Source of the DNA: Euonymus europaeus
Lineage: Eukaryota > Streptophyta > Magnoliopsida > Celastrales > Celastraceae
DNA: 64,000 nt
Reading direction: 5' to 3'
Assembly: GCA_963580455.1 (NCBI GenBank)
Contig: OY756958.1
Span: 10,552,501 to 10,616,500, forward strand
Part shown: piece after piece, positions 50,341-61,206 of the stretch
Layout of the letters: every line of letters begins with the position of its first letter
Position numbering within the stretch: the first letter of the stretch is position 1
Notes under the pieces: generated by a model
Databases searched by the model: none
Told to the model about the DNA's origin: nothing
What the model saw: only the letters and a program-made list of their open reading frames with translations
Translations under genes and position numbers: made by a program

Positions 50341-53300
50341 GGTGTACACTTTTTATTGTTCTTCTATGTCAAATTTTACGAGTATAAGCTTCCTAGATTA
50401 TTTCGATTCCAAAACCCCAACTTTCTATGACAAACGGACAAAACCGTTTAAAGCTCCTCCATAGAGTGAGTTGTGCAACTTCGGACAATCAAAGTTGCTC
50501 CGTGTACACTTTTTATTGTTATTCTATGTCAAATTTTACGAGTATAAGCTTCCTAGATTCTTTCGATACCAAAACGCCAACTTTCTGTGACAAATGGACA
50601 AAACCGTTTAAAGCTCCTCCATAGAGTGAGTTGTGCAACTTCGGACAATCAAAGTTGCTCGGTGTACACTTTTTATTGTTATTCTATGTCAAATTTTACG
50701 AGTATAAGCTTCCTAGATTCTTTCGATGCCAAAACCCCAACTTTCTATGACAAATGGACAAAACCGTTTAAAGCTACTCCAAAGAGAGAGTTGAGCAACT
50801 TTGGACCATAAAAGTTGCTCGGTGTACAATTTTTCTTGTTCTTCTATGTCAAAATTTACGACTATAAACATCCTAAATTATTTCGATGCCAAAACCTCAA
50901 CTTTCTATGACAAATGGACAAAAACGTTAAAAGCTCCTCCATAGAGAGAGTTGTGCAACTTCGGACTATCAAAGTTGCTCGGTGTACACTTTTTATTGTT
51001 CTTCTATGTCAAATTTTACGACTATAAGCATCCTAGATTATTTCGATTCCAAAACCTTAACTTTCTATGACAAATGGACAAAACCGCTTAAAGCTACTCC
51101 ATAGAGAGAGTTGAGCAACTTTAGAACATAAAAGTTGTTCGGCGTACACTTTTTATTGTTATTCTATATCAAATTTTATGAGTATAAGCTTCCTAGATTA
51201 TTTCGATGCCAAAAACCCAACTTTCTATAACAAAATGACAAAACCGTTTAAAGCTCCTCCATAGAGTGAGTTGAGCAACTTCGGACTATCAAACTTGTTC
51301 GGTGTACACTTTTTGTTGTTCTTCTATGTCAAATTTTATGAGTATAAGCTTCCTAGTCTATTTCGATGCCAAAACACCAACTATCAATGACAAATCGACA
51401 AAACCGTTAAAAGCTACTCCATAGAGAGAGTTGAGCAACTTCGGACCATAAAAGTTGCTCGGTGTACACTTTTTATTGTTATTCTATGTCAAATTTTACG
51501 AGTATAAGCTTCCTAGATTATTTCGATTCCAAAACCCCAACTTTCTATGACAAATGGACAAAACCGTTTAAAGCTACTCCAAAGAGAGAGTTGAGCAACT
51601 TTGGACCATAAACGTTGCTCGGTGTACACTTTTTCTTGTTCTTCTATGTCAAAATTTACGACTATAAACATCCTAAATTATTTCGATGCCAAAACCTCAA
51701 CTTTCTATGACAAATGGACAAAAACGTTAAAAGCTCCTCCATAGAGAGAGTTGTGCAACTTCGGACTATCAAAGTTGCTCGGTGTACACTTTTTATTGTT
51801 CTTCTATGTCAAATTTTACGACTATAAGCATCCTAGATTATTTCGATTCCAAAACCTTAACTTTCTATGACAAATGGATAAAACCGCTTAAAGCTACTCC
51901 ATAGAGAGAGTTGAGCAACTTCGGACCATAAAAGTTGCTCGGTGTACACTTTTTATTGTTCTTCCATGTCAAATTATACGACTATAAGCATCCTAGATTA
52001 TTTCGATGCCAAACCCCAACTTTCTAAGACTAATGGACAAAAACGTTAAAAGCTCCTCTATAGATAGAGTTGTGCAACTTCGGATATCAAAGTTGCTCGG
52101 TGTACACTTTTTATTGTTCTTCTATGTCAAATTTTACGAGTATAAGTTTCCTAAATTATTTCGATTCCAAAACACAAACTTTCTATGACAAGTGGACAAA
52201 AACGTTAAAAGCTCCTCCATAGAGTGAGTTGTGCAACTTCGGACTATCAAAGTTGCTCGGTGTACACTTTTTATTGTTCTTCTATGTCAAATTTTAAGAG
52301 TATAAGCTTCCTAGATTATTTTGATTCCAAAACTTCAACTTTCTATGACAAATGGACAAAAACGTTAAAAGTTCCTCCATAGAGAGAGTTGTGCAACTTC
52401 GGACTATCAAAGTTGCTCGGTGTACACTTTTTATTGCTCTTCTATGTCAAATTTTACGACTATACGCATCCTAGATTATTTCGATTTCAAAACCTCAACT
52501 TTCTATGACAAATGGACAAAACCGTTTAAAGCTACTCCGTAGAGAGAGTTGAGCAACTTCGGACCATAAAAGTTGCTCGGTGTACACTTTTTATTGTTCT
52601 TCCATGTCAAATTTTACGACTATAAGCATCCTAGATTATTTCGATTCCAAAACCTCAACTTTCTATGACAAATGGAAATAAACGTTAAAAGTTCCTCCAT
52701 AGAGAGAGTTGTGCAACTTCGGACTATCGAAGTTGCTCGGTGTACACTTTTTATTGGTATTCTATGTCAAATTTTGCGAGTATATGCTTGCTGGATTATT
52801 TTGATTCCAAAACCCCAACTATAAATAAGAAATGGGCAAAACCGTTAAAAGCTAGTTGAGCAATTCCGGACCATAAAAGTTGCTCGGTGTACACTTTTTA
52901 TTGTTCTTCTTTGTCAAATTTTACCACTATAAGCATCCTAGATTATTTCGATTCCAAAACCCCAACTTTCTATGACAAATGGACAAAACCGTTTAAAGCT
53001 ACTCCATAGAGAGAGTTGAGCAACTTCGGACCATAAAAGTTGGTCGGTGTACACTTTTTATTGTTCTTCTATGTCATATTTTATGACTATAAGCATCCTA
53101 GATTATTTCGATGCCAAAACCCCAACTTTCTATGACAAATGGACAAAAACGTTAAAAGCTCCCCCATAGAGTGAGTTGTGCAACTTCGGACTATCGAAGT
53201 TGCTCGGTGTACACTTTTTATTGTTCTTCTATGTCAAATTTTATAAGTATAAGATTCCTAGATTATTTCGATTCCAAAACCCCAACTTTCTATGACAAAT

Positions 53301-54965
53301 GGACAAAAACGTTAAAAGCTCCTCCTTAGAGAGAGTTGTGCAACTTCGGACTATCTAAGTTGCTCGGTGTACACTTTTTATTGTTCTTCGATGTCAAATT
53401 TTACGAGTATATGCTTGCTGGATTATTTTCTTACCAAAACCCCAACTATCAATAAGAAATGGGCAAAACCGTTAAAAGCTACACCATAATGAGAGTTGAG
53501 CAATTCCGGACCACAAAAGTTGCTCGGTGTACACTTTTTATTGTTCTTCTTTGTCAAATTTTACGACTATAAGCTTCCTAGTTTATTTCGATGCCAAAAC
53601 CCCAAATTTCTATGACAAATGTAAAAAACCCTTTAATGCTCCTCCATAGAGTGAGTTGTGCAACTTCGGACTATCGAAGTTGCTCGGTGTACACTTTTTA
53701 TTGTTTTTCTATGTCAAATTTTACGAGTATATGCTTGCTGGATTATTTTAATTCCGAAACCCCAACTATCAATAAGAAATGGGCAAAACCGTTAAAAGCT
53801 ACTCCATAGTGAGAGTTGAGCAATTCCGGACCATAAAAGTTGCTCGGTGTACACTTTTTATTGTTCTTCTATGTCAAATTTTACGACTATAAGCATCCTA
53901 GATTATTTCTATTCCAAAACCTCAACTTTCTATGACAAATGGAAAAAACCGTTTAAACCTACTCCATAGAGAGAGTTGAGCAACTTCGGACCATAAAAGT
54001 TGCTCGGTGTACACTTTTCATTGTTCTTCTATGTCAAATTTTACGACTATAAGCATCCCAGATTATTTCGATGCCAAAACCCCAACTTTCTATGACAAAT
54101 AGACAAAAACGTTAAAACCTCCTCCATAGAGTGAGTTGTGCAACTTCGGACTATCAAAGTTGCTCGGTGTACACTTTTTATTGTTTTTCTATGTCAAATT
54201 TTACAGGTATAAGCTTCCTAGATTATTTCAATTCCAAAACCCCAACTTTCTATGACAAATGGAAAAAAACGTTAAAAGCTCCTCCATAGAGTTAGTTGTG
54301 CAACTTCGGACTATCAAAGTTGCTCGGTGTACACTTTTTATTGTTCTTCTATCTCAAATTTTAAGAGTATAAGCTTCCTAGATTATTTCGATGTGAAAAC
54401 ACCAACTTTACAAGACAAATGGGCAAAAACATTAAAAGCTCCTCCATAGAGAGAGTTGAGCAACTTCTAATCATCAAAGTCGCTCGGTGTACACTTTTTA
54501 TTGTTTTTCTATGTCAAATTTTACGAGGATATGCTTGCTGGATTATTTTGATTCCAAAACCCCAACTATCAATAAGAAATGGACAAAACCGTTAAAAGGT
54601 ACTACAAAGTGAGAGTTGAGCAATTCCGGACCATAAAAGTTGCTTGGTGTACACTTTCTATTGTTCTTCTATGTCAAATTTTACGAGTATAAGCTTCCTA
54701 GATTATTTCGATTCCAAAAACCCAACTTTCTATGACAAATGGAGAAAACCGTTTAATGCTCCTCCATAGAGTGAGTTGTGCAACTTCGAACTATCAAAGT
54801 TGCTCGGTGTTCACTTTTTATTGTTCTTCTATGTCAAATTTTACGAGTATAAGCTTCCTAGATTATTTCGATTCCAAAACCCCAACTTTCCTTGACAAAT
54901 GGACAAAAACGTTAAAAACTCCTCAATAGAGAGAGTTGTGCAACTTCGGACTATCAAAGTTGCTC
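50341..54965. repeat. Large HOR unit of the right-hand domain, copy 2 (4625 bp)
   Basis: Collinear with the preceding unit, with about two monomers duplicated (50801-51120 matches 51601-51920 at exactly 800 bp), four lost (the equivalent of about 47141-47780) and one 13-bp deletion at about 52854. Its last 1.4 kb is very close to the end of the next unit. It ends with the 'ctttccttgac' monomer (54887), then 'cgatgtacat'. Confidence 0.8.
52739..52885. repeat. Shortened 147-bp monomer (13-bp internal deletion)
   Basis: A subtype-Y monomer in which 'aaaagct' joins directly to 'agttgagcaattcc'. The 13 bases that normally lie between them (the 'actccatagtgag' segment) are missing. It is the largest indel I found within a monomer in the window; nearly all others are 1-2 bp. 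The deletion removes the 'catagtgag' landmark but leaves the dyad region in place. Confidence 0.88.
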
Positions 54966-57900
54966 GATGTACATTTTTTATTGTTCTTCTATGTCAAATT
55001 TTAATACTATAAGCATCCTAGATTATTTCGATGCCAAAACCCCAACTTTCTATGACAAATGGACAAAAACGTCTAAAGCTCCTCCATAGAGTGAGTTGAG
55101 CAACTTCGGACTATCGAAGTTGCTCGGTGTACACTTTTTATTGTTCTTCTATGTCAAATTTTAGGAGTATATGCTTGCTGGATTATTTTGATTCCGAAAC
55201 CCCAACTATCAATAAGAAATGGGAAAAACCGTTAAAAGCTACTCTATAGTGAGAGTTGAGCAATTCTGGACCATAAAAGTTGCTCGGTGTACACTTTTTA
55301 TTGTTCTTCTATGTCAAATTTTACGACTATAAGCATCCTAGATTATTTCGATTCCAAAACCTCAACTTTCTATGACAAATGGACTAAACCGTTTAAACCT
55401 ACTCCATAGAGAGAGTTGAGCAACTTCGGACCGTAAAAGTTGCTCGGTGTACACTTTTCATTGTTCTTCTATGTCAAATTTTACGACTAATAAGCATCCC
55501 AGATTATTTCGATGCCAAAACCCCAACTTTCTATGACAAATTGACAAAAACGTTAAAACCTCCTCCATAGAGTGAGTTGTGCAACTTCGGACTATCAAAG
55601 TTGCTCGGTGTACACTTTTTATTGTTCTTCTATGTCAAATTTTACGAGTATAAGCTTCCTAGATTTTTTCAATTCCAAAACCCCAACTTTCTATGACAAA
55701 TGGACAAAACCGTTAAAAGCTCCTCCGTAGAGTGTGTTGTGCAACTTCGGACTATCGAAGTTGCTCGGTGTACACTTTTTATTGTTCTTCTATGTCAAAT
55801 TTTACGACTATAAGCATCCTAGATTATTTCGATTTCAAAACCTCAACTTTCTATGACAAATGGACAAAACCGTTTAAAGCTACTCCATAGATAGAGTTGA
55901 GCAACTTCGGATCATAAAAGTTGCTCGGTGTACACTTTTTATTGTTCTTCCATGTCAAATTTTACGACTATAAGCATCCTAGATTATTTCGATTCCAAAA
56001 CCTCAAATTTCTATGACAAATGGACAAAAACGTCTAAAGCTCCTCCATAGAGTGAGTTGAGCAACTTCGTACTATCAAAGTCGCTCGGTGTACACTTTTT
56101 ATTGTTTTTCTATGTCAAATTTAAAGAGGATATGCTTGCAGGATTATTTTGTTTCCAAAACCCCACTATCAATAAGAAATGGGCAAAACCGTTAAAAGGT
56201 ACTACAAAGTGAGAGTTGAGCAATTCCGGACCATAAAAGTTGCTTGGTGTACACTTTCTATTGTTCTTCTATGTCAAATTTTACGAGTATAAGCTTCCTA
56301 GATTATTTCGATTCCAAAAACCCAACTTTCTATGACAAATGGAGAAAACAGTTTAAAGCTCCTCCATAGAGTGAGTTGTGCAACTTCGAACTATCAAAGT
56401 TGCTCGGTGTTCACTTTTTATTGTTCTTCTATGTCAAATTTTACGAGTATAAGCTTCCTAGATTATTTCGATTCCAAAACCCCAACTTTCCTTGACAAAT
56501 TGACAAAAACGTTAAAAACTCCTCAATAGAGAGAGTTGTGCAACTTCGGACTATCAAAGTTGCTCGATGTACACTTTTTATTGTTCTTCTATGTCAAATT
56601 TTACGACTATAAGCATCTTAGATTATTTCGATGCCAAAACCCCAACTTTCTATGACAAATGGACAAAAATGTCTAAAGCTCCTCCATAGAGTGAGTTGAG
56701 CAAATTCGGACTATCAAAGTTGCTCGGTGTACACTTTTTATTGTTCTTCTATGTCAAATTTTAGGAGTATATGCTTGCTGGATTATTTTGATTCCGAAAC
56801 CTCAACTTTCTATGACAAATGGACAAAACCGTTTAAACCTACTCCATAGAGAGAGTTGAGCAACTTCGGACCATAAAAGTTGCTCGGTGTACACTTTTCA
56901 TTGTTCTTCTATGTCAAATTTTAGGACTAATAAGCATCCCAGATTATTTTGATGCCAAAACCCCAACTTTCTATGACAAATTGACAAAAACGTTAAAACC
57001 TCCTCCATAGAGTGAGTTGTGCAACTTCGGACTATCAAAGTTGCTCGGTGTACACTTTTTATTGTTCTTCTTTGTCAAATTTTACGACTATAAGCTTCCT
57101 AGTTTATTTCGATGCCAAAACCCCAAATTTCTATGACAAATGTAAAAAACCCTTTAATGCTCCTCCATAGAGTGAGTTGTGCAACTTCGGACTATCGAAG
57201 TTGCTCGGTGTACACTTTTTATTGTTTTTCTATGTCAAATTTTACGAGTATATGCTTGCTGGATTATTTTAATTCCGAAACCCCAACTATCAATAAGAAA
57301 TGGGCAAAACCGTTAAAAGCTACTCCATAGTGAGAGTTGAGCAATTCCGGACCATAAAAGTTGCTCGGTGTACACTTTTTATTGTTCTTCTATGTCAAAT
57401 TTTACGACTATAAGCATCCTAGATTATTTCTATTCCAAAACCTCAACTTTCTATGACAAATGGAAAAAACCGTTTAAACCTACTCCATAGAGAGAGTTGA
57501 GCAACTTCGGACCATAAAAGTTGCTCGGTGTACACTTTTCATTGTTCTTCTATGTCAAATTTTACGACTATAAGCATCCCAGATTATTTCGATGCCAAAA
57601 CCCCAACTTTCTATGACAAATAGACAAAAACGTTAAAACCTCCTCCATAGAGTGAGTTGTGCAACTTCGGACTATCAAAGTTGCTCGGTGTACACTTTTT
57701 ATTGTTCTTCTATGTCAAATTTTACGAGTATAAGCTTCCTAGATTATTTCAATTCCAAAACCCCAACTTTCTATGACAAATGGAAAAAAACGTTAAAAGC
57801 TCCTCCATAGAGTTAGTTGTGCAACTTCGGACTATCAAAGTTGCTCGGTGTACACTTTTTATTGTTCTTCTATCTCAAATTTTAAGAGTATAAGCTTCCT

Positions 57901-58486
57901 AGATTATTTCGATGTGAAAACACCAACTTTACAAGACAAATGGGCAAAAACATTAAAAGCTCCTCCATAGAGAGAGTTGAGCAACTTCTAATCATCAAAG
58001 TCGCTCGGTGTACACTTTTTATTGTTTTTTTATGTCAAATTTTACGAGGATATGCTTGCTGGATTATTTTGATTCCAAAACCCCAACTATCAATAAGAAA
58101 TGGACAAAACCGTTAAAAGGTACTACAAAGTGAGAGTTGAGCAATTCCGGACCATAAAAGTTGCTTGGTGTACACTTTCTATTGTTCTTCTATGTCAAAT
58201 TTTACGAGTATAAGCTTCCTAGATTATTTCGATTCCAAAAACCCAACTTTCTATGACAAATGGAGAAAACCGTTTAAAGCTCCTCCATAGAGTGAGTTGT
58301 GCAACTTCGAACTATCAAAGTTGCTCGGTGTTCACTTTTTATTGTTCTTCTATGTCAAATTTTACGAGTATAAGCTTCCTAGATTATTTCGATTCCAAAA
58401 CCCCAACTTTCCTTGACAAATGGACAAAAACGTTAAAAACTCCTCAATAGAGAGAGTTGTGCAACTTCGGACTATCAAAGTTGCTC
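54966..58486. repeat. Large HOR unit of the right-hand domain, copy 3 (3521 bp)
   Basis: Twenty-two monomers. 57066-58486 is nearly identical to 53545-54965 at offset 3521; I noticed about five substitutions. Internally, the 'ctttccttgac' monomer and its flanks occur an extra time at 56487, exactly 1600 bp after 54887, and a 1-bp insertion 'gactaataagc' is shared by 55486 and 56926 (1440 bp apart). The unit is itself a mosaic of recent short duplications. Confidence 0.8.
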
Positions 58487-59286
58487 GATGTACATTTTTT
58501 ATTGTTCTTCTATGTCAAATTTTAATACTATAAGCATCCTAGATTATTTCGATGCCAAAACCCCAACTTTCTATGACAAATGGACAAAAACGTCTAAAGC
58601 TCCTCCATAGAGTGTGTTGTGCAACTTCGGACTATCGAAGTTGCTCGGTGTACAGTTTTTATTGTTCTTCTATGTCAAATTTTACGACTATAAGCATCCT
58701 AGATTATTTCGATTTCAAAACCTCAACTTTCTATGAGAAATGGACAAAACCGTTCAAAGCGACTCCATAGAGAGAGTTGAGCAACTTCGGACCATAAAAG
58801 TTGCTCGGTGTACACTTTTTATTGTTCTTCCATGTCAAATTTTACGACTATAAGCATCCTAGATTATTTCGATTCCAAAACCTCAACTTTCTATGACAAA
58901 TGGAAAAAAACGTTAAAAGTTCCTCCATAGAGAGAGTTGTGCAACTTCGGACTATCAAAGTTGCTCGTTGTACACTTTTTATTGTTCTTCTATGTCAAAT
59001 TTTACGAGTATAAGATTCCTAGATTATTTCGATGCCAAAACCCCAACTTTCTATGACAAATGGACAAAACCGTTTAAAGCTCCTCCATAGAGAGAGTTGT
59101 GCAATTCCGGACCATAAAAGTTGCTCGGTGTACACTTTTTATTGTTCTTCTTTGTCAAATTTTACGACTATAAGCATCCTAGAATATTTCGATGCCAAAA
59201 CCCCAAATTTCTATGACAAATGGACAAAACCTTTTAAAGCTCCTCCATAGAGAGAGTTGTGCAACTTCGGACTATCTAAGTTGCTC
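58487..59286. repeat. Start of the fourth right-hand unit
   Basis: Opens exactly like the unit at 54966 ('cgatgtacat', 'ttttaatactataagc'), then diverges after the 'gtctaaagc' monomer. It continues through 'gatttc' and 'gattcc' monomers and two consecutive 'gatgcc' monomers with 72-codon open frames (59032-59250 and 59192-59410) that overlap because each extends past the 160-bp monomer boundary. Confidence 0.8.
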
Positions 59287-60246
59287 GGTGTACACTTTTT
59301 ATTGTTCTTCTATGTCAAATTTTACGAGTATAAGCTTCCTAGATTATTTCGATTCCAAAACCCCAACTTTCTATGACAAATGGACAAAAACGTTAAAAGC
59401 TCCTCCATAGAGAGAGTTGTGCAACTTCAGACTATCAAAGTTGCTCGGTGTACACTTTTTATTGTTCTTCTATGTCAAATTTTACGAGTATATGCTTGCT
59501 GGATTATTTTCATTCCAAAACCCCAACTATCAATAGGAAATGGGCAAAACCGTTAAAAGCTACACCATAGTGAGAGTTGAGCAATTCCGGACCACAAAAG
59601 TTGCTCGGTGTACACTTTTTATTGTTCTTCTTTGTCAAATTTTACGACTATAAGCTTCCTAGTTTATTTCGATGCCAAAACCCCAAATTTCTATGACAAA
59701 TGTAAAAAAACTTTTAAATCTCCTCCATAGAGTGAGTTGTGCAACTTCGGACTATCGAAGTTGCTCGGTGTACACTTTTTATTGTTCTTCTATGTCAATT
59801 TTTACGAGTATATGATTGCTGGATTATTTTGATTCCGAAACCCCAACTATCAATAAGAAATGGGCAAAACCGTTAAAAGCTACTCCATAGTGAGAGTTGA
59901 GCAATTCCGGACCATAAAAGTTGCTCGGTGTACACTTTTTATTGTTCTTCTATGTCAAATTTTACGACTATAAGCATCCTAGATTATTTCGATTCCAGAA
60001 CCTCAACTTTCTATGACAAATGGACAAAACCGTTTAAACCTACTCCATAGAGAGAGTTTAGCAACTTCCGACCATAAAAGTTGTTCGGTGTACACTTTTC
60101 ATTGTTCTTCTATGTCAAATTTTACGACTATAATCATCCCAGGTTATTTCGATGCGAAAACCCCAACTTTCTATGACAAATAGACAAAAACGTTAAAACC
60201 TCCTCCATAGAGTGAGTTGTGCAACTTCGGACTATCAAAGTTGCTC
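59287..60246. repeat. 6-monomer tandem duplication, first copy (960 bp)
   Basis: Six monomers including two of subtype Y (about 59.49 and 59.81 kb) and a 'cttcctagtttatttcg' monomer. Matches the next 960 bp with four substitutions noticed over about 1 kb (59364/60324, 60069/61029, 60143/61103, 60156/61116). There are no indels. Confidence 0.92.
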
Positions 60247-61206
60247 GGTGTACACTTTTTATTGTTCTTCTATGTCAAATTTTACGAGTATAAGCTTCCT
60301 AGATTATTTCGATTCCAAAACCCAAACTTTCTATGACAAATGGACAAAAACGTTAAAAGCTCCTCCATAGAGAGAGTTGTGCAACTTCAGACTATCAAAG
60401 TTGCTCGGTGTACACTTTTTATTGTTCTTCTATGTCAAATTTTACGAGTATATGCTTGCTGGATTATTTTCATTCCAAAACCCCAACTATCAATAGGAAA
60501 TGGGCAAAACCGTTAAAAGCTACACCATAGTGAGAGTTGAGCAATTCCGGACCACAAAAGTTGCTCGGTGTACACTTTTTATTGTTCTTCTTTGTCAAAT
60601 TTTACGACTATAAGCTTCCTAGTTTATTTCGATGCCAAAACCCCAAATTTCTATGACAAATGTAAAAAAACTTTTAAATCTCCTCCATAGAGTGAGTTGT
60701 GCAACTTCGGACTATCGAAGTTGCTCGGTGTACACTTTTTATTGTTCTTCTATGTCAATTTTTACGAGTATATGATTGCTGGATTATTTTGATTCCGAAA
60801 CCCCAACTATCAATAAGAAATGGGCAAAACCGTTAAAAGCTACTCCATAGTGAGAGTTGAGCAATTCCGGACCATAAAAGTTGCTCGGTGTACACTTTTT
60901 ATTGTTCTTCTATGTCAAATTTTACGACTATAAGCATCCTAGATTATTTCGATTCCAGAACCTCAACTTTCTATGACAAATGGACAAAACCGTTTAAACC
61001 TACTCCATAGAGAGAGTTTAGCAACTTCGGACCATAAAAGTTGTTCGGTGTACACTTTTCATTGTTCTTCTATGTCAAATTTTACGACTATAATCATCCC
61101 AGATTATTTCGATGCCAAAACCCCAACTTTCTATGACAAATAGACAAAAACGTTAAAACCTCCTCCATAGAGTGAGTTGTGCAACTTCGGACTATCAAAG
61201 TTGCTC
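60247..61206. repeat. 6-monomer tandem duplication, second copy (960 bp)
   Basis: Second copy of the unit above. Similarity ends soon after 61260, where the sequence enters 'ctttccttgac' monomers (61288 and 61448). The opening monomers of the same unit reappear at 63767 to the window end, so a third copy probably continues beyond the right edge. Confidence 0.92.
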
